DNA of 64,000 nucleotides, from positions 124,001 through 188,000 of the forward strand of contig NZ_JNYD01000009.1 in NCBI RefSeq assembly GCF_000717175.1. The letters are read 5' to 3'. Below the pieces are notes generated by a model. The model was not told where the DNA came from. It saw only the letters and a program-made list of their open reading frames with translations, and made no database searches. The position numbers were made by a program, and so were the translations under genes. Positions 26,003-34,322 of this stretch are shown piece by piece. Each line of letters starts with the position of its first letter. Position 1 is the stretch's first letter. Source of the DNA: Pseudonocardia autotrophica. Lineage in GTDB: Bacteria; Actinomycetota; Actinomycetes; Mycobacteriales; Pseudonocardiaceae.

Positions 26003-27199
26003 TCAGACGGCGACCGAGGTCGGTGCGGCCACCGGGGTCGGCGAGCCGGCGGTGGCGGAGCGGACGACGGCGTCGAGGACCTCGAGGTTGTGCAGGCCTT
26101 CGGCGAAGGAGGCGCAGCGCGGGATCTCCTCGTCGCGGCCGGCGACCTCGTCGAGGAACGCCCGGGCCTGATAGACGAAGCTGTCGTTGTGGCCGACGCC
26201 GATGCCGGTGGCGTCCATGGCCAGGCCGCCGGTGATGTAGGGGTGGTCGGTCCCGACGACGACGCGGCGGAACCCGTCGGTCGCAGCGGGCAGCCCGCCG
26301 GTGGCGATCGCGAACTCGCCGGGGCGGGTCACGTCGAAGGCCACCGCGCCGTTCTCGCAGAACACCTCGAACCTCAGGGTGTTGGCGTGCCCGAACGCCA
26401 CCCGGGACGTGCTGATCTCGCCGGTGGCGCCGCCGGCGAACCGGGCGGTGTAGGTGGCCCAGTCGTCGTTGTCGACGGGCTCGGTCTCGGTGCCGACCTC
26501 GACGTGGGCGTGCCCGACCACGTGCCCGAGCGGCAGCGGCCGCTCGGTGACCACCGTCGACAGCGCCGCGCCGTACACGTCCTCGATCGGGCCGGCGAGG
26601 AACTCGGCGACGTCGGTGAGGTGGCTGCTCAGGTCGGCCAGCGCGCCGGTGCCGGGGCCGCCGCGGTAGCGCCAGCTCATCGGCGCCTTCGGGTCGGCGC
26701 CGTAGTTCGTCCAGTACTGGGCGTTGACGTGCAGCGGACGCCCGAGCCGGCCCGACCGCAGCTGCTCGCGGACCGCGGCGATCCCGGGGGCCCGGCGGAA
26801 GGTGAAGCCGACGCGGGCGACGATGCCGGCCGCCTCGACGTCGTCGATCATCGCCCGGGCGTCGGCCGGGGTCGGCGCGAGGGGCTTCTCGCAGAGCACG
26901 TGCTTCCCGGCCGCGGCCAGCTCGCGGACGATCTCGCGGTGCAGGCTGTTGGCGACGACGACGCTGACCACGTCGACGTCGTCGGCCTTCACGATCGCCT
27001 CCCAGCTCGTGTCCGCGCGCTCGAAGCCGTAGCGGGTGGCGGTGTCCTGCGCGAGGTCGGCGTTGATGTCCGCGATCGAGACCAGCCGGACCGGCGGCAG
27101 CCCGGTCGAGAAGACCGTGCCCGCGGAGCGGTAGCCGTGGGCGTGGGCCCGCCCGGCCATCCCCGCTCCGATGACGGCGACACCGATGTCCTGACTCAT
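26003..27199 (-). CDS. Gfo/Idh/MocA-family NAD(P)-dependent dehydrogenase
   Basis: A 398-residue oxidoreductase. VAVIGAGMAGRAHAHGYRSA is the Rossmann nucleotide-binding motif, AAGKHVLCEKPLAPTPADAR carries the conserved EKP lysine, and LADLSSHLTDVAEFL provides the DxxxH catalytic motif. It probably oxidises a sugar or inositol-like polyol in the same pathway as the downstream isomerase. ATG 27199 was chosen because GGAG lies close upstream; a GTG two codons earlier is possible. First gene of the operon, divergent from the LacI gene. Confidence 0.9.
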   Translation of the reverse strand: MSQDIGVAVIGAGMAGRAHAHGYRSAGTVFSTGLPPVRLVSIADINADLAQDTATRYGFERADTSWEAIVKADDVDVVSVVVANSLHREIVRELAAAGKHVLCEKPLAPTPADARAMIDDVEAAGIVARVGFTFRRAPGIAAVREQLRSGRLGRPLHVNAQYWTNYGADPKAPMSWRYRGGPGTGALADLSSHLTDVAEFLAGPIEDVYGAALSTVVTERPLPLGHVVGHAHVEVGTETEPVDNDDWATYTARFAGGATGEISTSRVAFGHANTLRFEVFCENGAVAFDVTRPGEFAIATGGLPAATDGFRRVVVGTDHPYITGGLAMDATGIGVGHNDSFVYQARAFLDEVAGRDEEIPRCASFAEGLHNLEVLDAVVRSATAGSPTPVAAPTSVAV

Positions 27200-27237
27200 G
27201 TGCACTCCGAGCGTCGAGGGCTCCAGCCGGACCGGCC

Positions 27238-27281
27238 GACTAGATCGTGAGACTAGATCGTGTTAGTAGCTCGATCTAGTC
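27238..27281. promoter_or_regulatory. Operator with three half-sites between sugar operon and LacI gene
   Basis: GACTAGATCG occurs at 27238-27247 and again at 27251-27260 (13-bp period), and inverted as CGATCTAGTC at 27272-27281. Outer and inner half-sites can each pair with the inverted one. This is a likely binding region for the LacI protein starting at 27337, controlling both directions. Confidence 0.65.
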
Positions 27282-27336
27282 GTGTAGTGTGCGGACGAGC
27301 CGCCCTGCCGTCAAGGGCGGATCGGGGAGGTTGTCG

Positions 27337-28389
27337 ATGGTCGAGCAGGACCGGGCACGCGGGACCGGGCCGGGGGCGCGGGAGCGCCGACCCGACCGGA
27401 AGCCGACGATGGCCGACATCGCCCAGCACGTCGGGGTGTCCCGGGCGCTGGTGTCGATCGTCTTCCGCGGCAAGGAGGGCGCCTCGGAGGAGACGCGCCG
27501 GCGGATCTTCGAGGCGGCGGCCGAGCTCGGCTACCGGCCGGACTCGCTGGCCCGCGGACTGCGCAGCAACCGCACCCGCACCCTGGGCGTGCTGTTCGAC
27601 CTGCGCCGGCCGTTCGAGGTCGAGCTCGTCGAGCACATGTACCCCGCCGCGGAGCAGCTCGGCTACCACCTGCTGCTCGGCGCCGTCACCCCCACCCGCG
27701 GCCAGGAGCACGTCGTCGACGAGCTGCTGCGCTATCGGTGCGAGGGGCTGATCGTGGTGGGGCCGGACCTCGACGGGCACCGGCTCGACGCGATCGCCGA
27801 CGAGGTCCGCCTCGTCGAGGTCGGCCGTGCCGTCACCCGCGGTCCCGTCGACGTCGTCCGCAACGACGACGCCCTCGGCACCCGGCAGGCCGTCGAGCAC
27901 CTCGTCGCGCTGGGCCACCGGCGGATCACCCACATCGACGGCGGCCCCAACCCGGGCGCCTCCGACCGCCGGGCGGGCTACCAGCGGGCCATGACCGACC
28001 ACGGGCTCGCCGGGGAGATCCGGGTGGTGCCCGCCGGGTACACCGACGAGGACGGCGCGGCCGCCGGGCGACGGCTCCTCGACGGCCCCCTGCCGACCGC
28101 CGTCATCGCCGCCAACGACCAGGCGGCCATAGGGCTGCTCGACGTGATGCTCCGGGCGGGGGTCCGGGTGCCGCAGGACCTGTCCGTGGTCGGCTACGAC
28201 GACTCGCGCTTCGCCAAGCTCCCCGGCATCGACCTCACCTCGGTCCGCCAGGACATCCCCGGCATGGCGGACTTCGCGATCAAGGCCGTGGTCGAGCGGC
28301 TCGACCTGCCCGAGCGGGAGCCGAAGCAGATCGCCCTCCCGCCGCAGCTCGTGGTGCGGGGCACCACCGCTGCGCCGCACGGGGCGTAG
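27337..28389 (+). CDS. LacI-family repressor of the sugar operon
   Basis: A 350-residue repressor with a 24-residue charged N-terminal extension, then TMADIAQHVGVSRALVSIVF (helix-turn-helix) and a ligand domain (LGVLFDLRRPFEVELVEHMY, AVIAANDQAAIGLLDVML, LSVVGYDDSRFAKLPGIDLT). It is divergent from the dehydrogenase, lipoprotein and isomerase operon with a triple half-site operator in between. GGGGAGG precedes ATG 27337. A strong hairpin follows its stop. Confidence 0.9.
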   Translation: MVEQDRARGTGPGARERRPDRKPTMADIAQHVGVSRALVSIVFRGKEGASEETRRRIFEAAAELGYRPDSLARGLRSNRTRTLGVLFDLRRPFEVELVEHMYPAAEQLGYHLLLGAVTPTRGQEHVVDELLRYRCEGLIVVGPDLDGHRLDAIADEVRLVEVGRAVTRGPVDVVRNDDALGTRQAVEHLVALGHRRITHIDGGPNPGASDRRAGYQRAMTDHGLAGEIRVVPAGYTDEDGAAAGRRLLDGPLPTAVIAANDQAAIGLLDVMLRAGVRVPQDLSVVGYDDSRFAKLPGIDLTSVRQDIPGMADFAIKAVVERLDLPEREPKQIALPPQLVVRGTTAAPHGA

Positions 28390-28399
28390 GCGGGGCGGC

Positions 28400-28438
28400 G
28401 ATCACGGGCAGGAGGTGCGCGCGCCTCCGCCCGTGATC
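28400..28438 (+). terminator. Strong hairpin terminator after the LacI gene
   Basis: GATCACGGGC (28400-28409) then GGAGG (28411-28415) pair with CCTCC (28424-28428) and GCCCGTGATC (28429-28438), leaving one bulged A and an eight-base loop. It starts 10 bases after the stop. Confidence 0.8.
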
Positions 28439-28863
28439 ACGGGTCACCGCCACCATCCCTCGACGGGATGACGCGGGTGCCGGCCCCGGAAGGGCGATGC
28501 CGTGAGGAACGCATCCAGCAGGCCGGCTGCCCGCTGCGCGGTGCAACGAGCGACTCCTGCCCCGGATACTGCTTCGTCCGACTCGTCAACCGGACGGGGG
28601 ACCCCGGGGTGGTCTTCACACGCTTCTCACTCCATGATCGCGAGCTGAGTGCGCGTGCGGCTGGCGAAACTGCCACTGCCGCACGCAGATGGCGATCAGG
28701 GGCGGAGCCGGGGACGCCGGACGCCCCGTGGTGGTGCGGGGCCGGTCATCCGGCGCTTCCGCTCCGCCACGGTTGACGATGACGCCATCGTCAACAACCC
28801 TCTCGGTGACGACGTCGTCGCGGCCACGGCCGCGCCCCACGGATTGCCGAGGTCCCGACCAGC
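28439..28863. other. Long intergenic leader before the carboxylase gene
   Basis: About 425 bases without a convincing gene; the short ORFs here lack a ribosome site and have poor codon use. The stretch ends with a perfect operator palindrome (28772-28795). The base composition around 28560-28680 is slightly less GC-rich than the neighbours. Confidence 0.5.
28772..28795. promoter_or_regulatory. Perfect operator palindrome before the carboxylase gene
   Basis: GTTGACGATG (28772-28781) and CATCGTCAAC (28786-28795) are perfect 10-bp inverted arms around ACGC. The form resembles GntR/FadR-type or TetR-type operators. It lies 68 bp before the GTG start; the cognate regulator is not identifiable in the window. 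Confidence 0.7.
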
Positions 28864-31800
28864 GTGTTCACCCGACTCCTGATCGCCAACCGCGGCGAGA
28901 TCGCCGTCCGGATCGCCCGGGCCGCCGCCGATCTCGGCATGCCGTCCGTCGCGGTGCACACGACCGACGAGCCCGACGCGCCGCACGTCGCGAAGGCCGA
29001 CGCCGCCGTCGCCCTGCGGGGGGCCGGCGTGGCCGGCTACCTCGACGTCGACGACGTGCTGCGGGCCGCGGAGGAGGCGGGCGCCGACGCGATCCACCCC
29101 GGCTACGGGTTCCTGAGCGAGAACCCGCGGTTCGCGCAGGCGTGCGCGGAGCGGGGAATCCGGTTCGTGGGGCCGTCGCCGGAGATCCTCGCGGCCCTGG
29201 GGGACAAGACGCGGGCCCGCGACCTCGCCGAGGCCGCCGGGCTCCCGGTGCTCGCCGCCGCGGACCGGGACGGCGCGCGGGCGCTGCTGGCGGTGACCGG
29301 CGCCGTCATGGTGAAGGCGGTCGCCGGCGGTGGCGGCCGCGGGATGCGCCGCGTGACCGATCCCGCGCAGCTCGACGAGGCCCTGGGCCGCTGTGCGTCC
29401 GAGGCCGGCGCGGCGTTCGGCGACGACCGCGTCTACGTCGAGGAGCTGCTCACCCCGGCCCGGCACGTGGAGGTGCAGATCCTCGGCGACGGCACCGGTG
29501 CGGTCACCCAGCTCGGCGAGCGGGACTGCTCGATCCAGCGCCGGCACCAGAAGATCGTCGAGATCGCGCCGAGCCCGGGGCTCGACCCGGAGGTGCGGGC
29601 GCGGCTGCTCGCGGCGGCGGTCCGGCTCGGCGGGTCGGTGCGCTACTCCGGCCTGGGCACGGTGGAGTTCCTCGTCAGCGGCGACCGGATCGCGTTCATC
29701 GAGGTCAATCCCCGCCTGCAGGTGGAGCACACGATCACCGAGGAGGTCACCGGCGTCGACCTCGTGCAGACGCAGATCCGGCTGGCGGCCGGCGCCACGC
29801 TCGCCGAGCTGGGGCTGACCCAGGAGGAGGCGCCGGAGCCGCGGGGCGCCGCGCTGCAGGCCCGGATCACCCTCGAACGCACCAACCCGGACGGCACGAC
29901 CACGCCGTCGGCCGGCGTGCTGACCGCGTTCGAGCTGCCCGCCGGGCGCGGGATCCGGGTCGACGCCGCCGGGCACACCGGCTACCGCACGAGCCCCCGC
30001 TACGACCCGCTGATCGCCAAGCTCGTGGTGCACTCCGCGGACTTCGCCACCGCCGCGGCCCGCACGCACCGGGCGCTGTCCGAGGTGCACGTCGGCGGCG
30101 TCGAGACGAACGTCGACGTCCTGGCCGGGATCGTCGGGCACCCCGCCTTCGCCGCCGGCGAGCTGACCACGGACTTCCTCGACACCCACCTCGCCGAGAT
30201 CCTCGCCGCGACCCGGCCGCACCGGTACGTCGAGACCGCCGCGGACCTCGCCGCGCCCGAGGAGCGCCGCGAGGTCGACGGGGACGCGGTGCGGGCCGAG
30301 GCGCCCGGCACCGTCGTGGCCGTCGAGGTCGCCGAGGGCGAGGTCGTGCGGGCCGGCCAGGCACTGGTCGTCGTCGAGTCGATGAAGATGGAGCACGTCG
30401 TGGCCGCGCCCGCGGCCGGGCGGGTCGGCGCCGTGGTCGTGGAGGCCGGGGACACCGTGGCCCCCGGCGACGCCCTGCTCGCCTTCACCTCCGACGCGGC
30501 GGCGGCCGAGGAGGCGGAGGCCGCGGCCGCCGTCGACCTCGACCACGTCCGCCCGGACCTCGCCGAGGTGCGGGAGCGGCACGCCCTCGGGCTCGACGAG
30601 CACCGCGGGGCTGCCGTCGAGAAGCGGCACCGCACGGGGCTGCGGACCGCGCGGGAGAACCTCGCGGACCTGTGCGACGAGGGCAGCTTCGTCGAGTACG
30701 GGCCGTTGGCCATCGCCGCGCAGCGGCTGCGCCGGTCCCTCGACGACCTCATCGAGCGCACGCCCGCGGACGGCATGCTCGCCGGCACCGCGACGATCAA
30801 CCGCGACCTCGTCGGCGAGGAGAACGCCAACGCGGTGGTGCTGTCCTACGACTACACCGTGCTCGCCGGCACCCAGGGCTGCACCAACCACAAGAAGAAG
30901 GACCGCGTCTTCGAGCTCGCCGAGCGGCGGCGCTGGCCGGTGGTGGTCTACGCCGAGGGCGGCGGGGGCCGGCCCGGCGACACGGACGGCAGCTGGGCCT
31001 CCATGCTCGACGTCCCGGCCTTCGAGCTCTTCGCCCGGCTCTCGGCCCGGGTGCCGCTGGTCGGCGTGGTCGCGGGCCGGTGCTTCGCCGGCAACGCCGC
31101 GCTGGCCGGGCTGTGCGACGTGATCATCGCCGTCGAGGGCACGAGCCTCGGCATGGGCGGGCCCGCGATGATCGAGGGTGGCGGCCTGGGCGTGGTCGCG
31201 CCCGACGCCGTCGGGCCGATGTCCGTGCAGGTCCCCAACGGCGTGGTCGACGTCCTGGTCCCCGACGAGGCCGAGGCCACCCGCGTCGCCCGGCAGTACC
31301 TGTCGTACTTCCAGGGGCCGGTGCGCGAGTGGGAGGCGCCGGACCAGCGCGCGCTGCGCCACGTCGTCCCCGAGAACCGGGTGCGGGTGTACGACATGCG
31401 GGCGGCGATCGAGGGCCTGGCCGACGTGGACTCGGTGCTGGAGCTGCGCCGTGGCTTCGCACCCGGGATGATCACGGCCCTGATCCGCGTCGAGGGCCGG
31501 CCGATGGGGCTGATCGCCAACGACCCCACCCACCTCGGCGGCGCGATCGACCACGACGGCGCGGACAAGGCCGCCCGGTTCCTGCAGCTCTGCGACGCCT
31601 TCGGGCTGCCCGTGGTCTCGCTGTGCGACACCCCCGGCTTCATGGTCGGCACCGAGTCCGAGACGCACGCGACGGTGCGGCACTTCAGCCGCATGTTCTC
31701 CGTGGGCGCCAACCTCTCGGTGCCGGTGGGGCTGGTCGTCACGCGCAAGTGCTACGGCCTCGGCGCGCAGGCGATGATGGGCGGCTCGCTGAAGGCCCCG

Positions 31801-32100
31801 GCCTTCGCGGTGGCGTGGCCGACCGGCGAGTTCGGCGGGATGGGCCTGGAGGGTGCGGTCCGGCTCGGCTACCGCAAGGAGCTGGCGGCCGTCGCCGACC
31901 CGGCCGAGCGCGAGGAACTGTTCCGCAAGTACGTCGCCGCCGAGTACGAGAGGGGCAAGGCGCTGTCGGTGGCCACCGTCTTCGAGATCGACGACGTCAT
32001 CGACCCCGCCGACACCCGCCGCTGGATCGTCTCCTCGTTCCCGGAGCGGAAGGTCGGGCCGCAGCCGGAGAAGGTGCGGCCGAACATCGACACCTGGTGA
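28864..32100 (+). CDS. Single-chain biotin-dependent acyl-CoA carboxylase
   Basis: A 1078-residue fusion of all three carboxylase functions. Residues 1-450 are biotin carboxylase (LIANRGEIAVRIARAAADLG, VKAVAGGGGRGMRRV, FIEVNPRLQVEHTITEEVTG). Residues about 470-545 are the biotin carrier domain with Lys508 in VVVESMKMEHVV. Residues about 570-1078 are carboxyltransferase beta plus alpha (GTQGCTNHKKKDRVFELAER, EGTSLGMGGPAMIEGGGLG, NDPTHLGGAIDHDGADKAAR, CDTPGFMVGTESETH). It carboxylates an acyl-CoA using bicarbonate and ATP. The BC-BCCP-CT order differs from the usual split actinobacterial AccA/AccD. The start is GTG 28864 (VFTRLLIANRGEIA). Substrate is unknown; a catabolic or long/branched acyl-CoA is possible. 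Confidence 0.92.
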   Translation: MFTRLLIANRGEIAVRIARAAADLGMPSVAVHTTDEPDAPHVAKADAAVALRGAGVAGYLDVDDVLRAAEEAGADAIHPGYGFLSENPRFAQACAERGIRFVGPSPEILAALGDKTRARDLAEAAGLPVLAAADRDGARALLAVTGAVMVKAVAGGGGRGMRRVTDPAQLDEALGRCASEAGAAFGDDRVYVEELLTPARHVEVQILGDGTGAVTQLGERDCSIQRRHQKIVEIAPSPGLDPEVRARLLAAAVRLGGSVRYSGLGTVEFLVSGDRIAFIEVNPRLQVEHTITEEVTGVDLVQTQIRLAAGATLAELGLTQEEAPEPRGAALQARITLERTNPDGTTTPSAGVLTAFELPAGRGIRVDAAGHTGYRTSPRYDPLIAKLVVHSADFATAAARTHRALSEVHVGGVETNVDVLAGIVGHPAFAAGELTTDFLDTHLAEILAATRPHRYVETAADLAAPEERREVDGDAVRAEAPGTVVAVEVAEGEVVRAGQALVVVESMKMEHVVAAPAAGRVGAVVVEAGDTVAPGDALLAFTSDAAAAEEAEAAAAVDLDHVRPDLAEVRERHALGLDEHRGAAVEKRHRTGLRTARENLADLCDEGSFVEYGPLAIAAQRLRRSLDDLIERTPADGMLAGTATINRDLVGEENANAVVLSYDYTVLAGTQGCTNHKKKDRVFELAERRRWPVVVYAEGGGGRPGDTDGSWASMLDVPAFELFARLSARVPLVGVVAGRCFAGNAALAGLCDVIIAVEGTSLGMGGPAMIEGGGLGVVAPDAVGPMSVQVPNGVVDVLVPDEAEATRVARQYLSYFQGPVREWEAPDQRALRHVVPENRVRVYDMRAAIEGLADVDSVLELRRGFAPGMITALIRVEGRPMGLIANDPTHLGGAIDHDGADKAARFLQLCDAFGLPVVSLCDTPGFMVGTESETHATVRHFSRMFSVGANLSVPVGLVVTRKCYGLGAQAMMGGSLKAPAFAVAWPTGEFGGMGLEGAVRLGYRKELAAVADPAEREELFRKYVAAEYERGKALSVATVFEIDDVIDPADTRRWIVSSFPERKVGPQPEKVRPNIDTW

Positions 32101-32163
32101 CCCCGCGGCGCCGGCCCCCCGCGGTTCCGCGGGCTGCTTGCGCCCGCTCGGTAGCGTGGGCGC

Positions 32164-33009
32164 GTGACCGACCCGACGCTGGGCGAGCTGACGGTGGGCG
32201 TGGAGGGCCTCGCGCTGCTGCGGCTGCTCCACGCCGACGGCGCCGACGCGGCCACGGCCCGGGCGACGCGGATGGCGGAGACCCGGGACGTGCTCGGGCG
32301 GCTGGAGCGGGACCCGTCGCTGCAGGGACCGCTGGGGGTGGAGCTCGACCTGCGCGAGGGGTACGCGCGGTGGGCACCGACCTACGACGGTCCGCTGCGG
32401 CTGTTCTCCATCGAGGAGCCGCCGATGCGGAGCCGGTTCGACGCCTGGCCCGCCGGTGAGGTGCTCGACGCCGCGTGCGGGACCGGGCGCCACGCCGTGC
32501 GGCTTGCGGAGCGGGGACATTCCGTGGTCGGCGTCGACCAGTCCCCGGACATGCTGGAGCGGGCCCGGGCGAAGATCCCGGGCGGGCGGTTCCTCGAGGG
32601 CACGCTCACGGACCTGCCCCTGCCCGACGCGTCGGTCGACGCCGCCGTGTGTGCGTTGGCCCTGGTGCACGTGCCCGAGCTGGAGCCGGCGGTCGCGGAG
32701 CTGGCGCGGGTGGTCCGGCCGGGCGGGCGGATCCTGGTCAGCGACGTCCATCCGTTTCTGGTGCAGCTCGGCTGGCAGGCGCAGTTCCCGAGCGCGGCGG
32801 GCCGCGCCTACGTGCGGCTGCACCGGCACCGGGTCACCGACTACGCGCGGGCCGCGCTGGCGGCGGGGCTGGTCGTGCACGGCGCCGAGGAGCCGGTGCT
32901 CACACCGGAGGCCGCCGTGACCCCGACCGTCGAGCTGGTTCCGGAGGCGACGCGGACCGCGTTCGTGGGCCTGCCCGGCGTGGTGGTGTGGGAGCTCGCC
33001 CGGCCCTGA
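32164..33009 (+). CDS. SAM-dependent class I methyltransferase
   Basis: A 281-residue protein. VLDAACGTGRHAVRLAERGH is motif I for S-adenosylmethionine, VVGVDQSPDML the second acid loop, DASVDAAVCALALVHVPELE motif II and LARVVRPGGRILVSDVHPF motif III of the UbiE/type-11 methyltransferases. The N-terminal 75 residues form a helical extension. The substrate cannot be told. GTG 32164 follows the carboxylase by 63 bp, so it may be co-transcribed or separate. Confidence 0.85.
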   Translation: MTDPTLGELTVGVEGLALLRLLHADGADAATARATRMAETRDVLGRLERDPSLQGPLGVELDLREGYARWAPTYDGPLRLFSIEEPPMRSRFDAWPAGEVLDAACGTGRHAVRLAERGHSVVGVDQSPDMLERARAKIPGGRFLEGTLTDLPLPDASVDAAVCALALVHVPELEPAVAELARVVRPGGRILVSDVHPFLVQLGWQAQFPSAAGRAYVRLHRHRVTDYARAALAAGLVVHGAEEPVLTPEAAVTPTVELVPEATRTAFVGLPGVVVWELARP

Positions 33010-33012
33010 CGC

Positions 33013-33354
33013 CTACGGCTCCATGCGCATCCGCCAGGCGTCGACGACCAGCTCGGCGAGCCGCTGCGGACCGACCTTCTCCAGGCGCACCATCACCAGC
33101 GGCAGCCCGTCGTAGCTCGGCGTGGTGAAGAACAGGTCCGGTTCCCCGAGCAGCAGCGCCTGCTTCTCCGCCTCGTCGCCCACGTACAGCACGGCGATGT
33201 CCGTGCGGAGCACCCGCCGCTGCCCCGGCACCCGCTCCGGGTAGGACCAGACGAACCCGCGCCCACCCACGCGGAAGTCGAACCCGTCGCTGTCGATCTC
33301 CTCGACGCCCGCCAGGGTCAGCGCCAGCCGCCGCACGTCCTCCGCGTCAGCCAC
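33013..33354 (-). CDS. MmcQ/YjbR-family protein
   Basis: A 113-residue protein of the YjbR fold (double-wing DNA-binding-like domain). RRLALTLAGVEEIDSDGFDF, GRGFVWSYPERVPGQ and FFTTPSYDGLPLVMVRLEKV are typical, ending in the conserved LVVDAWRMRM helix. The cellular role is unknown. Convergent with the methyltransferase at a 3-bp distance. Confidence 0.85.
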   Translation of the reverse strand: MADAEDVRRLALTLAGVEEIDSDGFDFRVGGRGFVWSYPERVPGQRRVLRTDIAVLYVGDEAEKQALLLGEPDLFFTTPSYDGLPLVMVRLEKVGPQRLAELVVDAWRMRMEP

Positions 33355-33427
33355 CGCCCCTCCCGATCACGTCCGGGAGCGTAGCGAGGGGGACCGACAG
33401 AACGGACACGTCGTGGGTGACTGCCGA

Positions 33428-33465
33428 CCGTCAGGAGTGACTGCTGCGCGTCCCTCGCCTACCCT
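33428..33465 (+). promoter_or_regulatory. Leaderless promoter and operator of the TetR gene
   Basis: GTGACT (33437-33442), a 17-base spacer and TACCCT (33460-33465) place transcription start at or next to the GTG start codon (33472). CCGTCA-N4-TGACTG at 33428-33443 overlaps the -35 box and matches the operators at 34120 and 34265, implying autorepression. Confidence 0.6.
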
Positions 33466-33471
33466 GCAGGT

Positions 33472-34098
33472 GTGACGCCCACCTCGGACGTCGACCGGGC
33501 GGCACCGTCGCCGCCGGCGGTCGACAGCAGGACCCGCATCCTGGACGCGGCGGTCGCGTGCCTGGTCGAGGAGGGCTTCAGCGCCGCCACCACGCTGCGG
33601 ATCCAGGCCAGGGCGGGGATCTCGCGGGGCCGGCTGCTGCACTGGTTCCCCTCCCGGGAGGCGCTGCTGCTCGCGGCCGCCGAGTACCTGGCCGACGAGC
33701 GGATCCGGGAGACCGTCGAGCGCATCGACACCCACCTGCCCGCCGACGTGCCGGGGCCGGTCCGGGTCGCGCACGTCGTCGAGTTCATGTGGCTGACCTT
33801 CCACGAGCCGCACTTCTGGGCCGCGATGGAGATCTGGACCGCCGCCCGGACGAACGACCGCATCGCCGCCGCGCTGCTCCCGGCCGAGCGTCGCCTCGGC
33901 GGGGTGATCCGGGCCGGGGTGGACCGGATGTGGGGTCCGGAGCTCGCCGGGCACCCCCGCTACCCCCAGCTCCGGGAGATGTTGGTGACCAGCATGCGGG
34001 GCGCGGCGCTGACCTACTCGTTCGACCACCGCGACCCCCGGCGTGACCCCCACCTCGCGCACTGGACGGACGTCGCGAGGGTCCTCCTCGAGATCTGA
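33472..34098 (+). CDS. TetR-family regulator of the MHS transporter-ligase operon
   Basis: A 208-residue regulator. Residues about 20-65 contain the helix-turn-helix (ILDAAVACLVEEGFSAATTL, IQARAGISRGRLLHWFPSRE), followed by an all-helical ligand domain. There is no Shine-Dalgarno; a TACCCT box six bases before GTG 33472 indicates a leaderless transcript. A shared palindrome occurs in its own promoter, just past its stop, and before the transporter gene. Confidence 0.88.
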   Translation: MTPTSDVDRAAPSPPAVDSRTRILDAAVACLVEEGFSAATTLRIQARAGISRGRLLHWFPSREALLLAAAEYLADERIRETVERIDTHLPADVPGPVRVAHVVEFMWLTFHEPHFWAAMEIWTAARTNDRIAAALLPAERRLGGVIRAGVDRMWGPELAGHPRYPQLREMLVTSMRGAALTYSFDHRDPRRDPHLAHWTDVARVLLEI

Positions 34099-34113
34099 CG
34101 CTCCGGAAAGTGT

Positions 34114-34145
34114 GGACGGCAGTCAGCATTGACTGTCGGCCGTCC
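34114..34145. promoter_or_regulatory. TetR operator copy within a hairpin after the TetR gene
   Basis: CAGTCAGCATTGACTG (34120-34135) is a palindrome with 6-bp arms and a GCAT centre. Outer arms GGACGGC (34114-34120) and GCCGTCC (34139-34145) extend it into a long stem, so the site may double as a terminator of the TetR gene. Confidence 0.6.
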
Positions 34146-34264
34146 GTCGTCGTAGCCTCGTCGCGCCGCACCCCGGCAGGTCAGCGCCGACCTGCGGCTT
34201 CCGGTCGATCGACCGTGACGGGGTGACCCACCGAGACGTCGGCACGGGCCTGCAGGCAGCCAAT

Positions 34265-34280
34265 CAGTCAGAGTTGACCG
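34265..34280. promoter_or_regulatory. TetR operator copy before the transporter gene
   Basis: CAGTCAGAGTTGACCG has the same arm-N4-arm layout as the site at 34120 with one mismatch. It lies 43 bp before the transporter start, where bound repressor would block transcription. Confidence 0.55.
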
Positions 34281-34322
34281 ACCTCGAGCCCGGTGGCCGC
34301 GGTCTGCACCCTGGAGACGACA

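Noticed and set aside
28468..28776. 102-codon ORF in the carboxylase leader
   Set aside because: No Shine-Dalgarno, atypical codon use, no hydrophobic core or motif, and it runs into the operator palindrome.
28696..32880. 1394-codon open frame opposite the carboxylase
   Set aside because: Antisense shadow typical of very GC-rich DNA: the plus strand encodes an intact motif-complete carboxylase, and the opposite frame gives low-complexity Arg/Gly/Val/His protein with no recognisable motif.
33472..34098. Upstream in-frame ATG for the TetR gene
   Set aside because: The -10 box directly before GTG 33472 and the first helix position fit the GTG; no better start was found upstream.
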